Shown here piece after piece: positions 1 through 5,454 of a stretch of DNA of 5,454 nucleotides (position 1 is its first letter; every line of letters begins with the position of its first letter). This stretch comes from Candidatus Acetothermia bacterium (GTDB taxonomy: Bacteria; Bipolaricaulota; Bipolaricaulia; UBA7950; UBA9294). The notes beneath the pieces were generated by a model. That model worked only from the letters and a program-made list of their open reading frames with translations, was not told the DNA's origin and made no database searches. The translations under genes were made by a program, and so were the position numbers. The DNA is taken from assembly GCA_003650505.1 (NCBI GenBank), contig QMQL01000064.1, forward strand, positions 1-5,454, in the 5' to 3' direction.

Positions 1-1336
1 GGCGGGGATGAGCGGCCTCGCCTCGGTCTTCCTCGAACAGGGGGCCTCGATCTCCGGTTCCGACCTGAGGGAGAACCGGGAGATCGAGTCGCTCCGCCGT
101 GCCGGTGCAGCGATCCACCTCGGCCACGCTCCCGAACACGTCAAGGCTCCCCTCGACGGAGTTATCGTCTCCTCAGCGGTCGGAGCGGACAACGTGGAGG
201 TCCGCGTAGCGAAGGAGATGGAGATCCCGGTCGTCTTCCGGCTCCACGCCCTGAACTGGATCCTGCAGCGATACAAGAGCATCGGGGTGGCTGGGACGCA
301 CGGGAAGACGACGACGTCGACGATGATCGCGACAATCCTCCAGGGAATGCGGCGCGATCCCGGCTTCCTGATCGGGGCTCCCTCCTCCGGCCTCGGCGGT
401 AGGGCGCGTCTGGGGAGAGGGGAGTGGTTCGTCGCCGAGATCGACGAGAGCGACGGCCTGTTCGTCGGCATCCGGCCGACGATCGCCGTCGTGACGAACG
501 TGGGGGTCGATCACCTGACGACATTCGGGAGTCCGAGCGCGATCGAGGCGGCGTTCCGCCGTTACGTGTCCGAGGCCGATCGGGTCGTCCTCGACGTCGA
601 TCGGGAGAACACGCGGAGGTTGGCGGCCGACAATCCGACCGCCTTCACGGTTGGGATCGATTCTCCGGCCGAGCTCCGCGCGGCGAGGATCGAATACGAT
701 CGGTTCACGACGAGCTTCGATCTGGTCCACAACGGGATACCGGTCGATCGCGTCTTCCTCCCCGCCCCTGGTAAGCACAACGTCCGGAACGCCCTCTGCG
801 CTCTGGGTGCCGCCTTCCTCGCCGGTATCGATCTGTCGGAGGCGGCCAGGGCCCTTTCCCGGTTCACCCTCCCACATAGACGGTTCCAACTGATGGAGGA
901 GAACGGTGTCACCGTGGTCGATGACTATGCGCATCTTCCGGAGGAGGTGGCGGCGACCCTGAGGGCGATCAGGACGGGATGGCCGGGCCGGCGGATCGTC
1001 GCGGTCTTCCAACCGCACCGCTACACCCGGACGCGGGATGTCGGCGCGGAATTCGGGAGCGCGTTCTCGGGGGCGGATCTCGCCGTCGTCACCGGGATCT
1101 ATCCTGCGGACGAGCGGCCGATCCCCCATGTCTCCTCGGAATTGATCGTCCACGCGATCGCCGAGAAGGCGGGGATCGAGGTCCACTCCATCCCCGACAA
1201 GGAGGGGGTCTTCTCCTTCCTGATGGAACGGATCGAGCCTGGGGACTTCATCATCAGCTTCGGCGCCGGCGACATCTGGACGGTCACGGAGGGGCTGTCC
1301 ACGTTCTTGAAGGAGGGCCGGTTTCGGGTAAGGTAA
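1..1336 (+). CDS. murC: UDP-N-acetylmuramate--L-alanine ligase (MurC), 5' end cut off by window edge
   Basis: MurC is the cytoplasmic ATP-dependent ligase that adds L-alanine to UDP-MurNAc, the first amino acid of the peptidoglycan stem peptide. The reading frame is open to the left edge: codons 2-7 read Ala-Gly before the Met at 8, giving AGMSGLA, the end of the family's GxGGxGMSGLA nucleotide-binding loop. The Met at 8 is therefore internal, and roughly 15-30 residues are missing. Counting from that Met, the ATP P-loop GTHGKTTT is at 96-103, the Mur-ligase acidic motif EIDESD at 144-149, the NVGVDH motif follows, the HNVRNAL motif starts at 257, and VDDYAHLP is near 304-311. FQPHRYTRTRD and GAGDIW mark the C-terminal domain. 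All three Mur-ligase domains are present and the stop is TAA at 1334. One oddity: the usual DDYxHHP motif reads DDYAHLP, with Leu for the second His. Identity is very secure; the length upstream is unknown. Confidence 0.97.
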   Translation, partial: AGMSGLASVFLEQGASISGSDLRENREIESLRRAGAAIHLGHAPEHVKAPLDGVIVSSAVGADNVEVRVAKEMEIPVVFRLHALNWILQRYKSIGVAGTHGKTTTSTMIATILQGMRRDPGFLIGAPSSGLGGRARLGRGEWFVAEIDESDGLFVGIRPTIAVVTNVGVDHLTTFGSPSAIEAAFRRYVSEADRVVLDVDRENTRRLAADNPTAFTVGIDSPAELRAARIEYDRFTTSFDLVHNGIPVDRVFLPAPGKHNVRNALCALGAAFLAGIDLSEAARALSRFTLPHRRFQLMEENGVTVVDDYAHLPEEVAATLRAIRTGWPGRRIVAVFQPHRYTRTRDVGAEFGSAFSGADLAVVTGIYPADERPIPHVSSELIVHAIAEKAGIEVHSIPDKEGVFSFLMERIEPGDFIISFGAGDIWTVTEGLSTFLKEGRFRVR

Positions 1337-1468
1337 TCCGCGGGATCCCGGTAATGGCCTGCTTTCCGAGCCCCCCGTTCGGCTAGTAAGAGATAAGGTA
1401 TCCGAGAAACCTGTCCATGTTAATTGCGGGGATCGGCGGCGCGCGGGGGGCTGAGATGTGCAAGTCAA

Positions 1469-1497
1469 TTGACATTCCCTGCTAAAAGGTGTATAAC
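1469..1497 (+). promoter_or_regulatory. Sigma70-type promoter for ftsQ-ftsA-ftsZ
   Basis: A perfect -35 box TTGACA (1469-1474) is followed by a 17-base spacer and a -10 box TATAAC (1492-1497, one mismatch to TATAAT). Transcription would start near 1504, giving a leader of about 35 bases before the GTG of ftsQ. It sits in a locally less GC-rich patch between murC and ftsQ. No clear operator or terminator is seen around it. The assignment rests on match and spacing only; transcription from murC could also read through. Confidence 0.75.
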
Positions 1498-1525
1498 AGA
1501 ACTCGCATTTCGCTCGATCTAGAGT

Positions 1526-1530
1526 GAGGT
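1526..1530 (+). promoter_or_regulatory. Ribosome binding site of ftsQ
   Basis: GAGGT lies nine bases upstream of the GTG at 1540. An in-frame TGA at 1534-1536 rules out any earlier start, so this site and the GTG fix the N-terminus. A second, stronger-looking AAGGAGGGG lies just inside the gene (1543-1551), but no in-frame ATG, GTG or TTG follows at a usable distance. Confidence 0.6.
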
Positions 1531-1539
1531 CATTGACGG

Positions 1540-2262
1540 GTGAAGGAGGGGAAATCCAGGCACCGAGCTGTTTTCTGGGGGGTAACTGTAGGGGGGGTTC
1601 TTATAACTGCTGCTGTCATCTCGCTGTATACACCGGGGCTACGCCTCCTTGATCTTAGGGAGATCGTCGTCGCCGGTAACCGTTACACCTCCGCGGCCGA
1701 GGTCGCAACGGCGGCCGGTCTGAGAGCGGGGGTATCGTTGCTCGCGATCTCGCCCCGCAGCGTCTCGGATCGCGTCGGCACTCTCCCGTGGGTCAAAGCG
1801 GCCATGGTCCGCCGGATCTACCCCCATCGCCTCTCGATCAGGGTCGAAGAGCGCATTCCGGTGGCGGCCGTTCTCCTCGAAGGGGGGGAGGCCCTGACCA
1901 TCGGCGATGGCGGGGTTATCGTGGAGGCGGGCGAACGACCCGACCTTCCCCGAGTTGACGGCGCTGCCCTCTCCGGCGATCGACCGGGTGGGTATCTCCT
2001 CGATCGACGGGTGATAGACCTGATCGATTCCCTCGCTTTTGATACGCGTCTTCGCGGTGTCGATATCCGCAGGATCGATGTCTCCGATCCAGCTTCGGTC
2101 GTCCTCTATGCCGCTGACGGTCCCAGGATCCTCCTCGGCGGGTTGGAGGGGATCGCGGCCCGCCTCGACGAGCTCGCGGCCCTCTCTCGGACGATCGATC
2201 TGGGAAGTTACGAATCAATCGACCTAAGGTTCAAGGGGGAGGCGACGCTTGTGCGCCGGTAA
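1540..2262 (+). CDS. ftsQ: Cell division protein FtsQ (DivIB), POTRA-domain membrane protein
   Basis: FtsQ is a bitopic inner-membrane divisome protein that, in studied bacteria, recruits FtsB and FtsL and links early to late division proteins. The 240-residue product is a normal size. It has a short basic cytoplasmic tail (residues 1-9, with K2, K5, R7, R9), one membrane helix at about 10-30, then a POTRA domain at about 36-108 starting LREIVVAGNRYTSAAEV. The family segment WVKAAMVRRIYPHRLSIRV, followed by EERIPVA, is at about 84-109, and the C-terminal FtsQ domain ends with the typical IDLRFKG before the last residues. The start is GTG, forced by an upstream in-frame stop. A near-consensus promoter lies just ahead, and ftsA follows after 12 bases. 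The first 25 or so codons are less GC-rich and hold two G runs (1577-1582 and 1591-1597) in the membrane segment. Sequence in this family diverges widely, but topology, motif and context agree. Confidence 0.93.
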   Translation: MKEGKSRHRAVFWGVTVGGVLITAAVISLYTPGLRLLDLREIVVAGNRYTSAAEVATAAGLRAGVSLLAISPRSVSDRVGTLPWVKAAMVRRIYPHRLSIRVEERIPVAAVLLEGGEALTIGDGGVIVEAGERPDLPRVDGAALSGDRPGGYLLDRRVIDLIDSLAFDTRLRGVDIRRIDVSDPASVVLYAADGPRILLGGLEGIAARLDELAALSRTIDLGSYESIDLRFKGEATLVRR

Positions 2263-2274
2263 GGCGGTGAACAG

Positions 2275-3510
2275 ATGAGAAAAGAGAGGATAGTCGTTGG
2301 GCTCGACGTGGGGACGACCAAGGTGGTCGCCCTTGTCGGTAACGTGGTCGATGGGATGATCGAGATCATCGGGATGGGAAGGGCGGACTCGCATGGCTTG
2401 GAGAAGGGGGTCGTCGTCGACATCGGACGGACGATCACATCGATCCGGAAGGCCGTCGAGGAAGCGGAGAACATGGCCGACGTGAAGATCGATTCCGTCT
2501 ACGTTGGAATCGCGGGGAAGCACATCACCTCGATCAACAACAGCGGGACGGTCTCGATCAACAGGCCGGATCGGATCATCGCTGAGGAGGACGTCCGGCG
2601 TGTTGTTGAGACGGCGCAGGCGATCCAGATCCCGCCGGAGAGCGAGATGATCCACGTCATCCCGCGGCAGTACATTGTCGATGGCCAGGACGGGATCACC
2701 GATCCGGTCGGGATGACCGGGACGCGTCTCGAGGTCGACGTCCACATCGTCACCGGTGCGATCACGGCGGTGCATAACCTCGTCCGCTGCGTGGAGACGC
2801 TCGGGATCAGGATCAACCAGATCGTCCTCGAGCCGCTCGCCTCTTCGATGGCCGTCCTCTCCTCGGCGGAGAAGGAGCTCGGCGTAATCCTGATGGACAT
2901 CGGCGGGGGGACGACCGACATCTCCGTCTTCCGCGGCGGCGACATCTGGTTCTCCAAGGTGATCCCGATCGCCGGCGAGCACATCACCAACGACATCACC
3001 GTCGGGCTCCAGACCCCGATCGAAGAGGCAGAGCTCGTCAAGAAGCAGTATGGGACAGCGCTCGTCGATTCGGTCTCCGAAGACGACAAGATCGAGGTGG
3101 CGACGATCGGCGGGGACGAGAAGAAGCTCGTCTCCAGGAAGAAGCTCGCCAAGATCATCGAGCCGCGGGTGGAGGAGCTCCTCGACCTCGCCATGCAGGA
3201 GGTGGAGGACGCCGGCTACCGGGACCTCGTCCCGGCCGGGTTAGTCCTCACCGGCGGGACCTCCCTCCTCACCGGGCTCGCCGAGTTCGCATCCCAGCGC
3301 TACGATATCCCGGTCAGGCGGGGGAAGATGCCGCAGGGGATCCACGGGCTCCGCGACATCGTCGAGTCGCCGATATACGCCACGTCGATCGGGCTCCTCC
3401 GCTACGCTGTCGAGACGAAGGACTTCAAGAAGCCGGAGTTCGCCGGGCCGAAGCGCGGCTCGATCATCGGGAAGCTGTTCGAATGGTTGAACCGATTCTT
3501 CCGGGGGTAG
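2275..3510 (+). CDS. ftsA: Cell division protein FtsA, actin-like membrane anchor of FtsZ
   Basis: FtsA is an actin-fold ATP-binding protein that polymerises on the inner face of the membrane, binds the C-terminal peptide of FtsZ and recruits later divisome proteins. The 411 residues match the usual size. The phosphate-1 loop GLDVGTTKVVALVG is at about 9-22, the FtsA-specific 1C (SHS2) domain spans about 84-165, the phosphate-2 motif DIGGGTTD is at 208-215, and the adenosine motif LTGGTS is at 325-330. The C-terminus (about 396-411, IIGKLFEWLNRFFRG) is an amphipathic helix of the type that holds FtsA on the membrane. The ATG at 2275 has a GGCGGTGA-type ribosome site just upstream, starting at 2263 directly after the ftsQ stop. 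ftsZ follows after three bases, so coupled translation is likely. Nothing is missing or truncated. Confidence 0.97.
   Translation: MRKERIVVGLDVGTTKVVALVGNVVDGMIEIIGMGRADSHGLEKGVVVDIGRTITSIRKAVEEAENMADVKIDSVYVGIAGKHITSINNSGTVSINRPDRIIAEEDVRRVVETAQAIQIPPESEMIHVIPRQYIVDGQDGITDPVGMTGTRLEVDVHIVTGAITAVHNLVRCVETLGIRINQIVLEPLASSMAVLSSAEKELGVILMDIGGGTTDISVFRGGDIWFSKVIPIAGEHITNDITVGLQTPIEEAELVKKQYGTALVDSVSEDDKIEVATIGGDEKKLVSRKKLAKIIEPRVEELLDLAMQEVEDAGYRDLVPAGLVLTGGTSLLTGLAEFASQRYDIPVRRGKMPQGIHGLRDIVESPIYATSIGLLRYAVETKDFKKPEFAGPKRGSIIGKLFEWLNRFFRG
3503..3507 (+). promoter_or_regulatory. Ribosome binding site of ftsZ inside the end of ftsA
   Basis: GGGGG within the last codons of ftsA can pair with the anti-Shine-Dalgarno CCUCC (one G-U pair) and lies six bases before the ATG at 3514. 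The alternative ATG at 3526 has only a weak purine stretch ahead of it, so 3514 is preferred. Confidence 0.5.
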
Positions 3511-3513
3511 CCG

Positions 3514-4632
3514 ATGCTTGAGCAGATGAACCTCACACCTCCCGCCCGGCTGATGGTCCTCGGCGTGGGCGGTGGCGGAGGGAACGCCGTCGATCGGATG
3601 TACGACACCCGCGTCAGCGGGGTCGAGCTCGTCGCGATCAACACCGACGCCCAAGTCCTCGAGGTGGTCCGCTCTCATCGGACGCTGCAGATCGGCCGGA
3701 AGCTGACCGGCGGGCTCGGGGCTGGCGGGAACCCTGAGGTCGGGAAGGCGGCGGCCGAGGAGAGCCGGGAGGAGATCATCGACCTCCTTCAGGGCGTGGA
3801 CATGGTGTTCATCACCGCCGGGATGGGCGGCGGGACGGGGACCGGCGCCGCTCCGGTGATCGCCGGCCTCGCCAAGGAGGCGGGGATCCTGACGACAGGG
3901 ATCGTCACCCGCCCGTTCTCGTTCGAGGGGGTGGCGCGGGCCGAGAAGGCCGAGGCCGGGATCGCCCGTCTCTCCCAGGCGGTAGACGCCCTGATCTGCA
4001 TATCGAACGACAAGCTCCTGAAGGTCGCCCCGCCTGACACCCCGATCACCCGGGCGTTCGAGATCGCCGATGAGGTCTTGAGACAAGGTGTTGAGGGGAT
4101 ATCCGATCTGATAACCGTCCCCGGGATGATCAACCTCGACTTCGCCGACATCGAGAGCGTGATGCGGAACGCCGGGACGGCGATGATGGGGATCGGCGAA
4201 GGCGAGGGCGAAGGGAAGACGAAGGAGGCGGCGCGGAACGCCATCTCCTCGCCGCTCCTCGACGGCTCGATCAGGGGCGCCCGGAAGGTGATCATGAACA
4301 TCACCGGCGGGTCGGACCTCACCCTCGAAGAGGTGACCGAGGCCGCTTCCCTGATCCGCGAAGCGGTATCCGACAAGGCGGACATCATATTCGGCACGGC
4401 GATCCGCGACGGGATGGAGAAGGTCCGCCTGACCGTCATCGCCACCGGGTTTGCCGTCTCCTACGTCGGCGAAGACGAGGAGGGGACGCCCCTCTCCAAC
4501 GAGACGATGCTCGCCAAGCTGGAGAAGGAGAGCCGCGCCGGTGCCGACGACTTCGACATCCCGACCTTCCTCCGTCGCGGCCGGAGGCGCGGCGAACCGG
4601 CCGAGCATCCGTGGGGGGAGCGGGAAGGGTAG
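3514..4632 (+). CDS. ftsZ: Cell division protein FtsZ, tubulin-like GTPase
   Basis: FtsZ is the tubulin-like GTPase whose cytoplasmic filaments form the division ring. Of 372 residues, the globular domain covers about 10-313. The nucleotide loop GVGGGGGNAVDRM is at 17-29, the tubulin signature GGGTGTG at 105-111, and the T7 synergy loop NLDFAD at 207-212 carries both catalytic Asp (209 and 212). The C-terminal linker is short, about 30 residues (314-344). It leads to the conserved FtsA-binding peptide DDFDIPTFLRR at 345-355. Unusually, 17 more residues follow: a basic patch GRRRG and an acidic, Pro- and Trp-containing tail. Start 3514 is chosen over ATG 3526 on the ribosome site; the extra four residues are not conserved either way. 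The gene is three bases downstream of ftsA, as is usual for this pair, and ends 13 bases before a convergent tRNA gene. No clear intrinsic terminator is seen. Confidence 0.98.
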   Translation: MLEQMNLTPPARLMVLGVGGGGGNAVDRMYDTRVSGVELVAINTDAQVLEVVRSHRTLQIGRKLTGGLGAGGNPEVGKAAAEESREEIIDLLQGVDMVFITAGMGGGTGTGAAPVIAGLAKEAGILTTGIVTRPFSFEGVARAEKAEAGIARLSQAVDALICISNDKLLKVAPPDTPITRAFEIADEVLRQGVEGISDLITVPGMINLDFADIESVMRNAGTAMMGIGEGEGEGKTKEAARNAISSPLLDGSIRGARKVIMNITGGSDLTLEEVTEAASLIREAVSDKADIIFGTAIRDGMEKVRLTVIATGFAVSYVGEDEEGTPLSNETMLAKLEKESRAGADDFDIPTFLRRGRRRGEPAEHPWGEREG

Positions 4633-4645
4633 ACCGACCTCCCTT

Positions 4646-4730
4646 TGCCAGAGGTGGGGGTCGAACCCACACGACCCAGAGGGTCACGGGATTTTGAGTC
4701 CCGCGCGTCTGCCGATTCCGCCACTCTGGC
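4646..4730 (-). tRNA. tRNA-Leu, anticodon CAA (reads UUG)
   Basis: Reading the - strand from 4730 to 4646 gives an 85-base type II tRNA. The acceptor stem GCCAGAG pairs fully with CTCTGGC, with discriminator A at 4646. The D-arm has the leucine-type GTGGCGGAATCGGCAGACGC. The anticodon stem CGGGA/TCCCG encloses loop CTCAAAA, with anticodon CAA at 4696-4694. The long variable arm GACCC-TCT-GGGTC is typical of Leu. The T arm is GTGGG-TTCGACC-CCCAC. The 3' CCA is not encoded, so it must be added by nucleotidyltransferase. All stems close, so the gene looks functional. UUG is uncommon among the Leu codons of the neighbouring genes, which mostly use CTC. The gene faces ftsZ tail to tail. Confidence 0.97.
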
Positions 4731-4743
4731 GCTTGCCTGAAGA

Positions 4744-4772
4744 ATGGTAGGCCCTCCCGTCGCTCCAGTCAA
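4744..4772 (-). promoter_or_regulatory. Sigma70-type promoter of tRNA-Leu
   Basis: On the - strand, TTGACT (4772-4767, five of six) is followed by 17 bases and TACCAT (4749-4744, four of six). The start point would fall around 4737, a handful of bases ahead of the tRNA 5' end at 4730, the short leader expected for a tRNA gene. The spacing and position relative to the tRNA support it more than the -10 match alone. Confidence 0.65.
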
Positions 4773-4807
4773 CTGCCGATCCAGCGCTCTTTGAACCGCT
4801 GACGTCT

Positions 4808-4837
4808 TCTCCCCCGAGAGCGGGGGACTGTGGGAGA
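4808..4837. other. GC-rich inverted repeat between two divergent promoters
   Basis: CCCCCG (4811-4816) and CGGGGG (4821-4826) form a perfect six-pair hairpin with loop AGAG. An overlapping longer-range pair, TCTCCC (4808-4813) with GGGAGA (4832-4837), would compete with it or extend it. No T run follows on either strand, so it is not a standard intrinsic terminator. It lies upstream of both neighbouring promoters, in DNA probably not transcribed from either. It could be a protein-binding palindrome or have no function. The rest of 4773-4892 shows nothing else I can name. Confidence 0.3.
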
Positions 4838-4892
4838 TTAGTCCTACATCTGTCTGTTAAGAAACGGTGATCAAGTTACGGGAGAAATCATC

Positions 4893-4921
4893 TTTACAGT
4901 GAGGTCGGTCTGTTTTATATT
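4893..4921 (+). promoter_or_regulatory. Sigma70-type promoter of the secreted Ig-like protein gene
   Basis: TTTACA (4893-4898, five of six) is followed by 17 bases and TATATT (4916-4921, five of six). The start point would be near 4928, giving a leader of about 32 bases to the ATG at 4960. The surrounding 4860-4950 is clearly richer in A+T than the rest of the window, as expected for a promoter in this genome. No operator is recognisable. Confidence 0.7.
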
Positions 4922-4959
4922 CGTTTTGCCGAATAAGAAGATTAATAGGGTGCGTCGAG

Positions 4960-5454
4960 ATGAGATGGTGTCTCGCCGTTCTCTTCTTGATCTTTGTTGA
5001 ATTTTCAGTATATGGGCTCCAGCCGGTAGTAGTCGATGTTTCAATCCCCAACGTATCCATGAAGATAGGGGACGTCGTCACGGCGACGATCACCGTCCAG
5101 TCGGACTCAGCGACCTACACCCTCGGCACGGGGAGCGACATCGGAGGCTACTCCCTCGGTTCGCTGACCAAGCTCGATAGCACGACGTACACCGCTCAGT
5201 TCACGATAACCGAAGGCGGGACCGACTATGCGGCGACTGATGACATCCCAACGAATGTGACTTTGGCGGACGGTGGCCTCACGGACACGTGGAACACCCC
5301 GATCTCTCAGGACAGCGATCCGATCGATGCCAACCGGCCGGCAAAGCCGGCTGCCCCCGATCTCGCCGCTTCGAGCGACGAAGGGGCCTCAAGCAGCGAT
5401 GATATCACCAACGACAACACCCCAACGTTCCAGGGCGGGGTGGGAGCGGCGGAA
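4960..5454 (+). CDS. Secreted protein with bacterial Ig-like repeats, probable adhesin N-terminus (3' end outside window)
   Basis: The frame from ATG 4960 stays open for all 165 codons to the window edge, so only the N-terminus is visible. Residues 1-19 look like a Sec signal peptide: R2, hydrophobic core WCLAVLFLIFV, then SVYG as a possible cleavage zone; there is no lipobox. Residues about 26-121 form one Ig-like beta-sandwich repeat (VSIPNVSMKIGDVVTATITV at the start, AQFTITEGGTDYAATDDIP in the middle). A Pro/Ala linker follows (NRPAKPAAPD), then from about 134 the start of a second, different repeat with SSDDITNDNTPTFQGG, a pattern common in the Ig-like repeats of large bacterial surface adhesins. 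The upstream in-frame stop at 4900 leaves ATG 4960 as the first ATG, with a weak AGGGTG site at 4947-4952. The first codons are AT-rich compared with the body. Total size, anchor and ligand cannot be told from here. Confidence 0.85.
   Translation, partial: MRWCLAVLFLIFVEFSVYGLQPVVVDVSIPNVSMKIGDVVTATITVQSDSATYTLGTGSDIGGYSLGSLTKLDSTTYTAQFTITEGGTDYAATDDIPTNVTLADGGLTDTWNTPISQDSDPIDANRPAKPAAPDLAASSDEGASSSDDITNDNTPTFQGGVGAAE

Noticed and set aside
1366..1384. Possible hairpin after murC (CCGAGC / GTTCGG)
   Set aside because: Six pairs including a G-T pair, C-rich loop and no T run after it; too weak to call a terminator. The nearby CGGGATCCCG (1341-1350) is a palindrome without a loop.
173..1468. 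Long - strand open frame opposite murC (431 codons)
   Set aside because: It is the reverse-complement shadow of a GC-rich, codon-biased gene; its product is Arg/Asp/Pro-rich with no domain, and murC on the other strand has full family motifs.
1577..1597. G6 and G7 runs early in ftsQ as a phase-variation switch
   Set aside because: G runs of this size recur elsewhere (for example 1882-1888), and on-off switching of an essential division gene is unlikely; they are explained by Gly codons.
3241..4608. Long - strand open frame opposite ftsA end and ftsZ (455 codons)
   Set aside because: Same cause: shadow of ftsZ codon use, low-complexity Asp/Arg/Gly/Pro-rich product, no recognisable domain or ribosome site.
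4625..4646. AAGGG / CCCTT inverted repeat after ftsZ with three Ts
   Set aside because: Only five pairs, an 11-base loop, and the Ts run into the tRNA; not a convincing terminator.
4646..4730. tRNA-Leu as an integration site for a mobile element
   Set aside because: An element using the tRNA 3' end would lie on the ftsZ side, where ftsZ begins within 13 bases; no integrase or repeated tRNA end is seen.
4857..5093. - strand frame of 78 codons near the right end
   Set aside because: It overlaps the promoter and signal peptide region of the + strand secreted gene and has no ribosome site or family resemblance.
5337..5351. GCCGGC-AAA-GCCGGC hairpin
   Set aside because: It falls inside codons for the Pro/Ala/Lys linker of the secreted protein and is explained by those codons.

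Overview
This window is high in G+C. It carries the end of a bacterial division and cell-wall (dcw) cluster on the + strand, then a tRNA gene on the - strand, then the first part of a secreted protein gene on the + strand. The four dcw genes are murC (its 5' end lies outside the window), ftsQ, ftsA and ftsZ. All four look intact within the window and carry their family signatures. The sequence points to a walled bacterium that divides with FtsZ/FtsA. I cannot place it reliably. The high G+C, the compact cluster and the Ig-like surface protein would fit several poorly cultured lineages (a Bipolaricaulota-like bacterium is one guess, not supported by anything decisive here).

Layout: murC runs from the left edge to 1336. 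A 203-base gap follows, where many bacteria have murB and/or ddl. It holds no gene, but near its right end there is a near-consensus housekeeping promoter (TTGACA, 17 bases, TATAAC) about 43 bases upstream of ftsQ. ftsQ (1540-2262), ftsA (2275-3510) and ftsZ (3514-4632) are packed 12 and 3 bases apart and look like one transcription unit. MurC makes a peptidoglycan precursor. FtsQ is a membrane scaffold of the divisome. FtsA ties FtsZ polymers to the membrane, and FtsZ forms the ring.

Only 13 bases after ftsZ, on the opposite strand, is a complete tRNA-Leu with anticodon CAA (4646-4730) and its own promoter (4744-4772, - strand). A second promoter (4893-4921, + strand) points the other way and drives a gene starting at ATG 4960. 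That gene has no stop before the window ends. Its 165 visible residues show a signal peptide, one complete Ig-like repeat and the start of another, so it is the N-terminus of what is probably a large secreted or surface adhesin-like protein.

The strongest signal not explained by the gene list is the density of GATC: about 100 sites by hand count in 5454 bases, roughly five times what base composition would give. Part of this is a codon-context habit: all nine Asp-Arg pairs I found in the four dcw genes are written GAT-CGN. I see no mobile element, CRISPR array, or clearly new multi-gene system in the window.
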